Shown in pieces: positions 32,025-42,615 of a stretch of 64,000 nt of DNA. Under the pieces are notes generated by a model. It ran no database searches, was not told where the DNA came from, and worked only from the letters and a program-made list of their open reading frames with translations. The number at the start of each line of letters is the position of its first letter. Position 1 is the first letter of the stretch. This DNA is from Berberis thunbergii (taxonomy: Eukaryota; Streptophyta; Magnoliopsida; Ranunculales; Berberidaceae), in assembly GCA_003290165.1 (NCBI GenBank), contig QNQO01000225.1, forward strand, positions 558,001 through 622,000. Reading direction: 5' to 3'. Both the position numbers and the translations under genes were made by a program.

Positions 32025-32319
32025 ATAGTTGCTTGACCATGTATTTTGCGGGTGGAACTTATAAACTATTGTTTTGATATCTATAATGGATTCTCCAAAT
32101 TCTATTTCTTTTGAATAATCAACTCCAAGAATAAAGAGCTATGGCCAAACTGAGAAATTTTTCCGCATAAAGTGTGATAAAAAGAGATGCTATTTGAAAT
32201 GACCATGTGAAAGTGATGTTATTCCTTTCCCCACCATCCTTTATCTCCATTATGCAAGTTCTTATATCCATTAACATTCTCATAATCATCTCCTTTTCCA
32301 TATTTTATCCAGTGCAGAA

Positions 32320-32619
32320 ATGGCCATCCTAGGTTATGTTCAATCGCGCTCACTGCCTAATCATGAGATGACTGTGAACGACTTCAAGGCGTGGTTTGCT
32401 CGGTTTGACTTAAACCATGACGGGCAAATCAGCAGGGAAGAGTTACAAGAAGCTCTCCATAGTATCCATACATGGTTTGCGCGGTGGAAGGCACGCGGAG
32501 TGATGAAACAGGTTGATATTAATGGTAATGGGGTGATTGACAACGAGGAGGAGATCAATAAGTTGGTGAGCTACGCACAAAAAAACCTACACATGAAGAT
32601 TTATGAGAGTAGTTGGTGA
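32320..32619 (+). CDS. Small two-EF-hand calcium-binding protein
   Basis: The frame has 99 codons and no intron. EF-hand 1 is residues 30-41 (DLNHDGQISREE) and EF-hand 2 is 66-77 (DINGNGVIDNEE), both with full sets of calcium ligands. The spacer contains WFARWKARG and the C-terminus is KNLHMKIYESSW. One EF-hand pair and about 80-100 residues fit the small plant EF-hand proteins. The core from residue 17 (MTVNDFKAWF) could be an alternative start. I chose 32320 because it opens the frame and has an AGAAATGGC context. It probably acts as a calcium sensor or buffer in the cytosol, since no signal peptide or membrane segment is present. The gene at 55871 is a diverged relative. Confidence 0.85.
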   Translation: MAILGYVQSRSLPNHEMTVNDFKAWFARFDLNHDGQISREELQEALHSIHTWFARWKARGVMKQVDINGNGVIDNEEEINKLVSYAQKNLHMKIYESSW

Positions 32620-33056
32620 TGATCATCGCTCACCTTCTTTGTTCTTAAGTTTTTAACTATTATGTATTGTAAGTACTGATGTTTATTATGATCAACTGGA
32701 TCATAATAACAGTGTTTGGTTTGTGTTTGATTTGAAGTATTTTGTGGGAATTGGGATATAATTCCACAACACAAATTTCGAATCCCGTATTGAGTTTCAT
32801 GTAATTGGGTATTATGCTTGTATTTAAAGTCTAATCTCTAATTGGTGTTATTTTCATAAAAAGTTGACTATTTATGGAGTTCTAGCTAGTCTAAAACAGG
32901 CAACATAATGCCTTTCTGTACTTATTTGATTATTTTGTTTGTACCATTCTGTGATGTATTGCAATCTTGAAGTGAAAATTTGGAATCAATCGATTATATT
33001 TGAGATGCTTAGTTGAACTGAAAATTCTCATTTGAAAAAGTTCAAATGAAGAGTAA
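32620..33056. other. 3' flank of the small EF-hand gene, no gene seen
   Basis: AT-rich sequence with no protein or RNA gene recognised. Confidence 0.4.
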
Positions 33057-33217
33057 GTCTAATCAGCCCTAGTTTTTTTTTTGTTTTGGGTTTTTTTTTT
33101 GGTGTTTTTACACTTTTTACATATTTTCTTTAAAATTTAATCACAAACACTGTCTATAGAAGGGGTAGAAGTATAAAAAAAACTCAAAAAAATGCTAACT
33201 AACAAGGTTGGCTAGAA
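33057..33217. mobile_element. MITE related to the one at 3192-3357
   Basis: The interior TTTAATCACAAACACTGTCTATAGAAGGGGTAGAAGT-like region matches the inverse of 3240-3310. The ends (CTAATCAGCCCTAG and GGTTGGCTAGAATT) are weaker inverse repeats of the TCTAGACAGCCAGAC type. It is a degenerate copy. Confidence 0.5.
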
Positions 33218-34367
33218 TTGTTAATGAATGTTATAATGTGACGATCAAGCTAATGGCAATTAATTAACTCTATAAGTTAAAGATTTTAAAAATAAGATAA
33301 TCATTAATGATTCTATTTTTTTTATTTACTTTATAAAATGATCTTTACTAATATAAATTAGTGTTTTATCAAGCTAATGGCAATTAATTGTTGTTTTGGG
33401 CTAATTAGCAACCTTAGAGGTAATTTATTTACTTCAGAGTTTAGAGCTTTCACGCAAAACAAAAAGGTCACGAGTCACGCAGGAAAGATTATGTTGTTTA
33501 TTTATTTTTGCTAAACAGTCTCTAAAGCCGAGACTCAAACTACTCTTTGAAAGGGAGCACACTCATACAAAAGGCAAGGTCTATCACTATATCACAAAAT
33601 TCATTAATCATATTGATTCATTAAACATATTAGAGAATTTCTTCAAAATTCTATTACCCCCACAGCTTTCTACAATAGCAACCAATCTATAATAAAACTA
33701 GCGCTAGGCATTTCAAATCGAAAAATAGGTTTTACCAGGCCTGGTTTTCATAATTTTTTTATTCTTTGGTCCGGTCCTCGGTTCCTGTTTTCGAAACCCA
33801 CCAAGTAGGGGTGGGCACGGGATAGGATGGACCTCATCCCTATCTCATCCCATTCATTCGAGATCGGGACAGATTAGACCTCATTCTGATTTTGTCCCAT
33901 CCCAATCGGTTTCGGGACGAGATGAACATGTATTAAAAATTTCTCCAATGAAGAATAACAAAAAAATTTCATCTCATACCGCTCCAACACCAATAATGCC
34001 AAATGTATGTACATATAACTCTCATCGTAACAATATTAAATATCATAGAAAATTATGGTCCAATGAACTTACAATTTCTTATGTTAAGCATCATTTGATT
34101 TGAGTGACATATAACTTATAGTGCAAAACTAAAACAAATCATCATTTGCCTTTATTTTTTACAAGAATAATTGTCTTATTAACCAATCTAAAATGTGAAA
34201 ACCACAAATTTTCATGGTTTCTATTTGACTAAAAATATTCAAATTAAAGTTTCTATCTAAACAATGAGTACCAAATCAATCAAGTAAATTTTCTAGATGT
34301 TTTGATTTAATTTCAAAGCATCCTAAACTTTTATTTAGAAAATAGTTTGATTAAAATTAATAATAGT
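33218..34367. other. Intergenic, repeat-like, no gene seen
   Basis: AT-rich. A TAGGGGTGGGCACGGGAT segment at about 33807 followed by GGGAC/GGGAT variants looks like one end of a common plant MITE, but no partner end was found. No coding or RNA gene was recognised. Confidence 0.35.
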
Positions 34368-34931
34368 TGATGATACATCAAAATAGACTGTCATTGTAGC
34401 CATACACGTGGCAGAGACCATTCATCATGAGGATCTGACGTCCCATCTATTAGGCCAGCTCGTAAAACAGAAGAAGGGTAAAGCCACCATAAAAGCCTAA
34501 ACAAGACCCACTATAAGAAGACATAATCAAAGCCTAAATCCAGGTTCGAACGAATAAAAGCTCAAATTAGACCTGACACGAGTTTTCTCGTAAAGAAGAG
34601 GAATGTTGCACAAAAAAGAATCGTGGAGGGAATTACGTCTCCACGGATTCACCTTCATAAAGGATAAGATTATTACGAGAAACATTTTCTTCTGTTGCAC
34701 CTCACATGCTCAAGTTACGTAGAAAATTAATCGCGACCATTATAAAGGTAAAGGAACATTTGACAAATATATGCAACTTTAATTGAGTTTTGTCCAGATT
34801 TACTTCCTTCTTCAAACAAAGTTGCTGACTTAAGCATCGGAGTGCCTTCAGCCAACAAAAATGTTGTCTTTGGCAGTCTAACATCTGTTTTACAGGTCAA
34901 ACTCATAAGAGGACAAGATTTGGATGCATCA
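34368..34931 (+). repeat. 5' LTR of Tat C
   Basis: A 564-bp LTR with ends TGATGATACATC and TTTGGATGCATCA. The part from GTCTGACTTAAGCATCGGAG to the end aligns with 19290-19410 and 31495-31614, showing that the three LTRs are relatives. Confidence 0.78.
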
Positions 34932-35034
34932 GTTTGACGCCATTCGTGGGGAACGCCGAGTTTTCTTTCTAAAAAGAAAATTCACAATGACGAAATTCAC
35001 CGAAATTTGATTAACAATCAAGAAATTATCAAAG

Positions 35035-36230
35035 TCAATGGAACACTCTACAAATCCTCAATCTAGTGATGGACAATACAACATGTCTCATAATATCAAC
35101 CCAGCAACAACTGTCGAACCAACTGCGTCGAAAATAATAGAGCTTCAATAGGTAACAAACGTCTCTGACATCTTCGGGAATCCCCTCAAACCCTCGTGTA
35201 GAAATGCTCACGGCACAGATGAACCACGTAATCAAAATGGTGGATAGACTCATCCAAGACCTGAAGGGCAATAGACCTTAAGAAGAAATCACCCAGCTTA
35301 AGAGACATCAGATCAATAATAGTTCCAAATATAATCAACGAAAGTTTGGAAACTACAACCGAAGAAGCCTGAATGTGAACTGACAGAGAAATCATTCACG
35401 CCCTTGATAGCGAGTCGAAGCGAGGTCCTTAAAGCTATAGCAGGAAGGAAAGACGTCAAATGGCTGCCAAAAATGAAAGGAGATCCAGAAAAATGGAACA
35501 AAAACAAATATTACCTCTTCCACGACGACTACGACCACGTTATCAAAGATTGTTAGATTTGAGGGACGAGATCGAATGCCATGTCAGAAAAGGACGACTC
35601 GGGGAGTTTATTAAGCTTGAGAACGAAACAATCACCTCGGAGAACGACCAAATGAGACAATATACATCTTGCATGGTGCATCCGGAGAAAATGAGCAATC
35701 TAACCAATTCTAAATGTGAGTAGTCAGAGACCTACGAGCAAATATCAGATACCAATAGCTGTCAGCACAACGCGCAAAGATGATGCAGAGGATTCTAACA
35801 TTCTTCAATGAAAATGCAGACAAAGTTAATTTCCCGCACAATGTTGCCTTAGTAATCTCGGTCATGATAGCTAGGTGGGAAATTAAGAGGGTGTTGCTCG
35901 ACACAGACAACTCAACCAACCTCCCATACCTGACATCTTTTCGAAGGATGCGGTTCACTAATGAGATGTTTTCACCTAGCGATCAACTAATTGTAGATTT
36001 CAGTGGGGAATAATGTCGTCCACTAGGGATGATTCAGCTACTGGTTGAAGAAGAAGAACCAGGAAAACAACAAGTGTTATTGACAGATTTTCTTGTCGTA
36101 GATGCTCCATATGCATATAACATTCTACTCGGGAGACTCTGGATACACAAAATGGGCACAATCTCCTCAATATGGACCAATGCTTAAAGTACCATACCGA
36201 CAAGGGTATCAGAAGAATCAAAGGAGATCA
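35035..36230 (+). pseudogene. gag and protease of Tat C, decayed
   Basis: Only the gag C-terminus is clear: in one frame near 35500-35630 it reads KNKYYLFHDDYDHVIKDCLD and then DEIECHVRKGRLGEFI. The capsid core before it is largely deleted. The protease follows at 35795-36005: VALVISVMIARWEIKRVLLD then TDNSTNLPYL, in the place of D-T-G-S, so the glycine is lost. VVDAPYAYNILLGRLWIHKM (about 36095-36155) is the second half of the domain. Stops separate the pieces. Confidence 0.75.
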
Positions 36231-36569
36231 ATCAGTGGCCCGTGAGTGTCATTTAGCAATGATAAAGACCCCTCACAAATAGCAATTACTGCAACGACCG
36301 GAGGAGCTTTCTAGAAACTTGGTCAGATGAGTTCGAATTTTTTGGACGATAATATGGCTCCAACCAGCTCACGAGATTAACCATCAACCTCACACCGGAC
36401 AACTGGAAAAATAAACGATCATAGTCTACCTAGACAATGAAGCGGAGAGATTAGTTCGAATTGGCACAAAGATTCTTACCGAACTCGCCAAGGAACTGAT
36501 CCGGCTGCTGAATGATAACCAAAATGTTTTTGCATTGACAATGAAGAACATGGTAGGAATCTCACAAAT

Positions 36570-37250
36570 TTCAAGTGAACTCAGACAAAAAACCGATTCG
36601 ATAAAAAATAAGGTTGATGCCTTTAGAACGTAATCAAGCGATAAATGAGAAAGTGCTCCGCTTACTTAATGCGAGGATGATTAGAGAAGCTCACTATCTG
36701 GACTGGTTGGCAAACATGGTGCTAGAAAATAATAAGAATGAAAAATGGAGGGTATGCATAAACTACACTGATCTGAATAAGGCATGCCCAAAATACAGTT
36801 TTCCACTTTCGCGAATAGATCAGATAGTGGATGCAATCGCCGAGCATGAGCTGCTGAGCTTCATGGATGCGCACTCCGGGTATAATCAGATATAGATGTA
36901 CCCTCCCGACCAAGAAAAAACATCTTTTATAATAGAAAGGGGTACATACTGTTATCAGGTAATGCTCTACAAATTAAAGAATGCAGAAGCAACGTACCAA
37001 CTGCTGGTGAACAAAATGTTCAAATATCAAATCTATAAAACGATGAAGGTTTACATCGAAGACATGCTTGTCAAAAGCTCACGCCGAGCAAACCACATCA
37101 TAGATCTCGAACAAGTCTTCTCCCAACTATGAAAGTATATGATGAAATTGAATCCGGAGAAGTGCACATTTGGGGTAGAATCAAGAAAATTCCTCGGGTA
37201 CTTGGTCCATCAAAGAGAAATCAAGGCCTATCCAAACTAGATACATGCAC
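36570..37250 (+). pseudogene. Reverse transcriptase of Tat C, decayed
   Basis: The open pieces at 36614-36895 and 36896-37132 carry gypsy RT blocks: REAHYLDWLANMVLENNKN, KWRVCINYTDLNKACPK, PLSRIDQIVDAIAEHELLSF with MDAHSGYNQI, then GTYCYQVMLYKLKNAEATYQ. The catalytic Y-(V/I)-D-D block reads VYIEDMLVKS at about 37049-37078, with Glu in place of the first Asp, so it should be inactive. CTFGVESRKFLGYLV at 37165-37210 is the next RT block. Confidence 0.82.
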
Positions 37251-37439
37251 TTCTCAACATGCAGTCACCAACGAACATAAAAGGTCTACAAAGTCTTAAT
37301 GGAAGAATAACAACCCATGAACAGATTTATCTCCAGATCGTCAGACAAATGTCTACATTTCTTCAGAATTTTGAAGGTCAACAAGACATTTGAATGGAAT
37401 ATGAAATGCGAGGAAGCTTTCCGAAGCCTAAAAACATAT

Positions 37440-38080
37440 ATGGGGAGCACCGAGCTACTAATGAGGCACATTGTATTTATATTTATCTATGTCCTACCAC
37501 TCGATAAGCTCAATGTTAGTACGGGAATAAAAATGCGTGCAAAAACCAATATACTACATCAGCAAAACACTTGCGGATGCAAAAATCAATTATCTAGCCC
37601 TAGAGAAATTGGCGCTCGCTCTGATTGTGTCTTCGGGAAAATTGCTACCGTACTTTCAAGCGCATCCAACCACAGTTATGACCAAACAATCGTTTCAGTC
37701 AATATTACACAAACCAAATCTATCAGAGAAAATAGTGAAATGGGCAATAGAACTTACACAATTTGATATTAGCTATACTTCCAGAACCACTATCAAAGCT
37801 TAGGCAATAGTGAATTTTATCATAGAATTCACAAGAAGCAACAACCAACGGGCGGAAAACAAGAGTGAAGGAGAACAATCTAAACCAATCACTGACGGAT
37901 GGATCCTTCATTGTGACAGAGCATCCAATGAGGCGGGAAGCGAAGCTGGTTAGTCATGTACAACTCGGAAGGCATTGTGCTGGAAAAGGCGATAAAATTC
38001 AATTTTAAAGCCTCAGACAACCAAGCTGAATACGAAGCTATGATAGTCAAGCTACAGTTAGCAAAACTCCCTCAGGTTGA
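37440..38080 (+). pseudogene. RNase H and partial second RNase H of Tat C
   Basis: First domain (37537-37803): KPIYYISKTLADAKINYLAL and EKLALALIVSSGKLLPYFQ, the RNase H region of gypsy elements. Then comes WILHCDRASNEAGSEAG at about 37900-37945, in place of W.LHVDGASN..GSGAG, followed by EGIVLEKAIKFNFKASDNQA and EYEAMIVKLQLA (37960-38065). This is the additional archaeal-type RNase H found in Tat elements. It stops abruptly, which marks the truncation point. Confidence 0.78.
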
Positions 38081-38642
38081 TGACGACGTTGTTGTCGAAG
38101 ATGATGGATGCATTAGCTTAGTTATCCTAGTTGAACATTAAGTCTTGGAACTTCAGGTCTCCAGCCATCGCCACATGATTAGCCCACACTCACATGAAAG
38201 AGTTAATTTGTCACAGCAGGGAGCAGCGTCTTCGTCGCAACAGGTTGCAGCAGGGAGCAGGAGGTTATGATTGGTTATGAAAAATGCTTTTCCTAATCAC
38301 TCATTGTTTCATTGCTTACAGTATCTATTGAATCTTCAAATTTCAATTTGTTGGTTTAGTGCACTGTATATATATTAGGGTATGTGTTTTTTTTACAACT
38401 GCATATAAAGAGGCTCCAGTTCTATTGTTTTACTTGTTTGTGACCTAATTCTTGATAATATGAATTAGGTCTTTTTGTACAAGTAAATATTACAACCTTC
38501 ATAAGTTTAAAGTTTCCCCCGCATTTAATTTTTGTGAGTCGATCCATTGACAATTTGAGAAAAAAAAAACATAATATAAGGAAATAGGAAATTCTATATT
38601 GATAACATAAAAAGCATACACAGTGTTTGACTGTTTCTCGGA
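38081..38642. other. Junction region, no gene seen
   Basis: Sequence beyond the Tat C break. It contains a small direct repeat GCAGCAGGGAGCAG (about 38216 and 38248). Nothing coding was recognised. Confidence 0.35.
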
Positions 38643-39008
38643 GTGTTTGATTTTTGGAAGACAAAATTCAAAGAAAAAAAGTTCATGGGAAAAAAAAATT
38701 CATAATTTGTTTTCACTTTTTTATTGCACAGAGAAAAAAAAAATTTCATCAGAGAACATTTCTATTTTGTGGAGGAATTGTTGAGGAGAAGAGAAGAATC
38801 TATTCAACGAGGATTAGAATGCTGAGACATTGAGTCTCTCGAGGGCTTTGAGTCAAGGAGAGAGTCGTTGGTGAGTGAATTTTCTGAAGGGGAGCCTAAC
38901 CATTTCATTGGCGAAAAAGTTTTCTTTGTCCTAGAAAGAATAACACAGAAGACTCAAATTTTTGGAGAAAAATTTTCTTTTTCCATGAAACACCCAAAAA
39001 TCAAACAC
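38643..39008. mobile_element. Probable MITE with GTGTTTGATTTTTGG ends
   Basis: GTGTTTGATTTTTGG at 38643 and its inverse CCAAAAATCAAACAC ending at 39008 bound 366 bp of sequence without coding potential. GTGTTTG-type ends are common in plant hAT-related MITEs. The target duplication is not clear. Confidence 0.5.
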
Positions 39009-39054
39009 ACTGAAATGTTTTCCGAGTCACTTACGAGTCAGAACTACTGACTGC

Positions 39055-39165
39055 ATAATGAAACCTGAATCGTCCAATTCTGTGCTCAAGTTGCTGAATT
39101 TTACAAATCTGTTTCATGACATACCTTGCTCTGTCTCCATATACTTCAGCACTGCTATTGATGAC
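39055..39165 (-). pseudogene. 3' end of the decayed membrane-protein gene, cut off by Copia 1
   Basis: The sequence CCAATTCTGTGCTCAAGTTG through CATGACATACCTTGCTCTGTC matches 58231-58310 near the 3' end of the intact gene. It is the distal part of the pseudogene whose main body is at 44457-46198. The two parts are separated only by Copia 1 and its ATGAC duplication. Confidence 0.8.
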
Positions 39166-39408
39166 TGTTAATGTAAACAATCACAGACAGCTAATACCAA
39201 CAGCATCACAGACAGAAACTGTTAGCTAGTTTGTTAGCTAGTCAATACTCTGTTTGTTAGCTAGTCAATACTCTGTTAGCTAGTTTGTTAAATAGTTTGT
39301 TAGTTTGTTAATCAGAAGGCTATATATATAAGTGCCTCTTCATGTACACTGATATAATACAATGATATAGAGAATTGTTCAGAATCATTTCTACTTCATA
39401 TCATAACA
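39166..39408 (+). repeat. 5' LTR of Copia 1
   Basis: A 243-bp LTR containing short repeats of GTTAGCTAGT and TCAATACTCTGTT, and a TATA box GCTATATATATAAG at about 39319-39332 that would start the genomic RNA. Confidence 0.93.
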
Positions 39409-39423
39409 TGGTATCAGAGCAGT
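39409..39423 (+). other. Primer-binding site of Copia 1
   Basis: TGGTATCAGAGC follows the LTR directly. It is complementary to the 3' end of plant initiator tRNA-Met, the usual copia primer. Confidence 0.9.
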
Positions 39424-39522
39424 GAAAGAGTCATTTTTTTTTTCTCTATTAGAAGTTAAACATGTTCTGTCTTCTTCAATCATCTTCATCATTGATGAGT
39501 TCAACCTTCCATAGCAATATCA

Positions 39523-42420
39523 ATGGCAGATTCAACTTCATCTTCTAGTGCTACTTTCCTTGCAAATCCGAGAATGACAGAGTCCAAACCAGTTGTGTTT
39601 ACGCATGTTCTATCTGTAAAACTTGATGAACACAACTATTTGTTGTGGAAGCAGCAAGTGTTGGCCACCATCAAAGGTCATAAACTTCAGAGATTCATTG
39701 AAAAGGATTCGTTTCCACCAAGGTTTCTATCGATTGAAGACCAGGAAAGTGGATCTGTTAACACAGAGTTCATCAACTGGGAACAACAAGATCAGTTGTT
39801 GTTTTCATGGCTTCTTTCTTCTATGTCTCAACCTTTACTCACAAGGTTAGTTGGCTGTAACACTTCTGAACAGGTTTGGCAAACTCTTGAAACATATTTC
39901 AATTCTCAAACCATAGCCAAAGTGTCTCAATTCCGAAATCAGTTGCAGACTTTCAAGAAAAGAGATCTTTCTATCAACGATTATCTACTCAAGTTAAAAT
40001 CCATCATCGATCAATTAGCTTCTGTAGGGTATCCACTTTCGTCAAGAGATCATATCAATGCAATATTTGATGGATTACCACAAGCTTATGACACCTTTAT
40101 AATATCAGTCAGTTCCAGATCCGATGTCTATAGTGTTGCAGAGGTTGAATCCTTGTTACTAGCTCAAGAAACAAGGATTGAAAGATATTTGAAGGATCTT
40201 GATATTTCTAGCTCTATAAATGTTGCTCAGACTTCGTATAGGCCTTCATCTAGATCATTTATCTCAAATTCATCTAGAGGAGCAAGGTTTCAATCAAGAG
40301 GAGGAGGAAGGTTTGGTTCTGGCAGAGGTTTTAAGCAATCTGGTTATCAGGCTAATTATCAATCTGGAAATAAACCACAATGCCAAATCTGTGGTAAGGT
40401 AGGCCATCTAGCTATCAAGTGTTATCACAGGTTTGATACAAATGTGTCAAACTACTGGAACTCATCATCATCTAGTACATCTTCTCAGACAAGTTCAGCT
40501 CCTCACCAGGCTCCTCACCAAGCTTATTCTGTTTCCAGTCAATCTGCTTATGGTCAGCATATTCCTTCTTCTTGGAGTTCTGCATCTCAGTTGCCACTGC
40601 AATCACATGGTGTATCTTCATCAGTAGATCATAGATGGTATCCGGATTCTGGAGCAACTGATCATTGCACACCATTTGCTCAGAATTTGTCAACATCAAT
40701 GCCATATCAGGGTAATGAGCATATACATGTTGGAGATGGATCAGCTTTGCAAATACAGAATGTTGGTCAGTCTCTTTTACACTCTTCAAATTCATCTAGA
40801 CCACTGCTTCTTAAAAACATATTTCAAGTACCAAAGTTAACTAAAAACCTACTTAGTGTTTCAAGATTTTCTAGAGATAATAGAGTCTTCTTTGAATTCC
40901 ACCCTGACTTCTGTTTTGTCAAGGACCAGGACACCAGACAAGTCCTTTTGGAAGGGAGGCTTAACAAAGGTCTATATGTTTTCCCATCTATGACATTTGA
41001 TACCTGCAATCCACGCAATCCAGTGTCTTCTTCCAGTTCTTGTAATTCAGTGTCACCTTCAAGTTCCAGTTCTACTGATGATGCTTCTTCACATTCAGTT
41101 CAAATAATCACATCTGATTCTACTGGTGATACTTCTTTGTTACATCTCTGGCATGCTCGCCTTGGGCATCCTTCTTTTTCACTTGTACAAAAGTTACTTG
41201 CTAAGTGTAACATTTCTGTTTCTCCCAATAATAAAGAACTGTGTACTTCTTGCTGTTTAGGAAAGATACACAAGTTTCCATTTTCATCTTCTTCTACTGT
41301 ATTCAATAAGCCATTAGAACTTATACATACTGATCTTTGGGGTCCTGCTTCTACTATATCTTCCAATGGTTATCGATATTACATTCATTTCATCGATGCA
41401 TTTAGTCGGTTTACTTGGGTATACTTGTTAAGAAACAAGTCTGATGCTTATTCTACTTTTGTCAAATTTAAGTCTCAAGTTGAATTAGAATTTGGTCTCC
41501 CAATCAAATGTATTCAGTCTGATTGGGGAGGTGAGTATAGGTCTTTCTCAACTTTTCTATCTCAGCATGGCATCAGACATAGGTTGGCATGTCCTACCAC
41601 TCATCAACAAAATGGTATTGCTGAGAGAAAACACAGACACATCATTGAGTCAGCGTTAACCCTTATTGCTCATGCCTCTCTTCCTATGAAATTTTGGGAT
41701 GAGGCAGTTCGGACATCAGTGTATCTACTCAATCGAGTTCCTTCTACTGTGTTGAATGGATTATCTCCATTTGAGAAGTTATATAAAAAGTTTCCTGATT
41801 ATACTTTTCTAAAAGTTTTTGGTTGTTCTTGTTTTCCAAACACAAGACCTTACAATGCACACAAGCTTCAATTCAGGTCAGTGGAGTGTACTTTTCTTGG
41901 GTATAGCCTACAACACAAGGGATATAAGTGTTTGTCTCCAACTGGTAGGGTCTTTATTTCCAGAGATGTCATCTTCAATGAGTCCTTTTTCCCATATTCT
42001 AAACAGCAGTCTCAGTCCTCATTACCTATTTTCTCTTCCCCTGTTTCTACTCCTGCAAGTATATCTAGAGTGTCTACTTGTAGTCCTATGCATACTATTA
42101 GTCATGATCCTCTTCCTGGTCCAACAACTGGCTCCCCACATATTCCTGGTGACAATGCATTGTCTTCTGACTTTACTGATGGACAGCACAGAGGCCTGTT
42201 TGATGCTCAGCATACTGGTCAGCATACTGGTCAGCAAAGTCACTTTACTGATGGACAGCACAGAGGTCTGTTTGATGCTCAGCATACTGATCAGCATAAT
42301 GGTCAGCATACTGGTCAGCAAAGTCAGCATATTATTCAGCACAATGGTGTTCCTGATGGACATTTAACTGGTCATACTGAGGATACTGGTCAGCAAAGTC
42401 ATGCTCAGCATATTATTTAG
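39523..42420 (+). pseudogene. Copia 1 polyprotein, part 1: gag, protease, integrase
   Basis: The frame has 965 codons from ATG 39523 to TAG 42418. In order: gag with VKLDEHNYLLWKQQVLATIK (about residues 31-50); zinc knuckle CQICGKVGHLAIKC (about 287-300); protease WYPDSGATDH (Asp about 375); pre-integrase LWHARLGHPS with CTSC (about 542-585); integrase with HTDLWGP (Asp about 604), QSDWGGEYR (Asp about 667) and NGIAERKHR (Glu about 701). The three acidic residues are present. The last 90 residues are a repetitive Gln/His/Gly/Thr linker with QHTGQHTGQQS units, in which the TAG falls at a place where neighbouring repeat units have CAG. Upstream domains all look intact. Confidence 0.92.
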
Positions 42421-42560
42421 CACGATGGTGTTCCTAATGGTCATTTACCTGGTCATACTGAGGATACTACTGGTCTTACTAGTGGTCAGTACAGAGGTCT
42501 TACTAATGCTCAGAACAGTGGTTTACATAATGGTCAGAATAATATTCAGCATACTCATCA
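42170..42560 (+). repeat. In-frame repeat coding the QHTG-rich linker of Copia 1
   Basis: A unit of about 70 bp (ACTGATGGACAGCACAGAGG onward) occurs at about 42174 and 42246. It is built on a 12-bp subunit CAGCATACTGGT, and looser copies run on to 42560, beyond the stop. It links integrase and reverse transcriptase. The unit length is a multiple of three where the frame is open, so copy number can change without a frameshift. Confidence 0.82.
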
Positions 42561-42615
42561 GCAACATCAGCAACAAGGTCTACATGATGTCTCTACTTCT
42601 ACTCCTAGTCATCCA

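Larger units (their letters stand above)
34368..38080 (+). mobile_element. Tat C: 3'-truncated Ty3/gypsy Tat element
   Basis: LTR 34368-34931, a Tat-type leader motif (TTTGACGCCATTCGTGGGGA at 34933), a shortened gag, protease, reverse transcriptase, RNase H and the start of a second RNase H. The sequence after about 38080 no longer resembles Tat, so the integrase, 3' region and 3' LTR are missing. Many stops and frameshifts are present. It is the only Tat copy here with RT and two RNase H domains; the second domain after RNase H is a mark of the Tat clade. Confidence 0.82.

Noticed and set aside
33807..33960. TAGGGGTGGGCACGG segment as the left end of a MITE, and TGCCCACCCCTA at about 60923 as a right end
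   Set aside because: The two are 27 kb apart and no partner end or target duplication was found near either one.
42022..42363. Minus-strand frame with repeats of MLTSMLSI
   Set aside because: It is the reverse reading of the QHTG repeat of Copia 1. Its periodicity comes from the coding strand.
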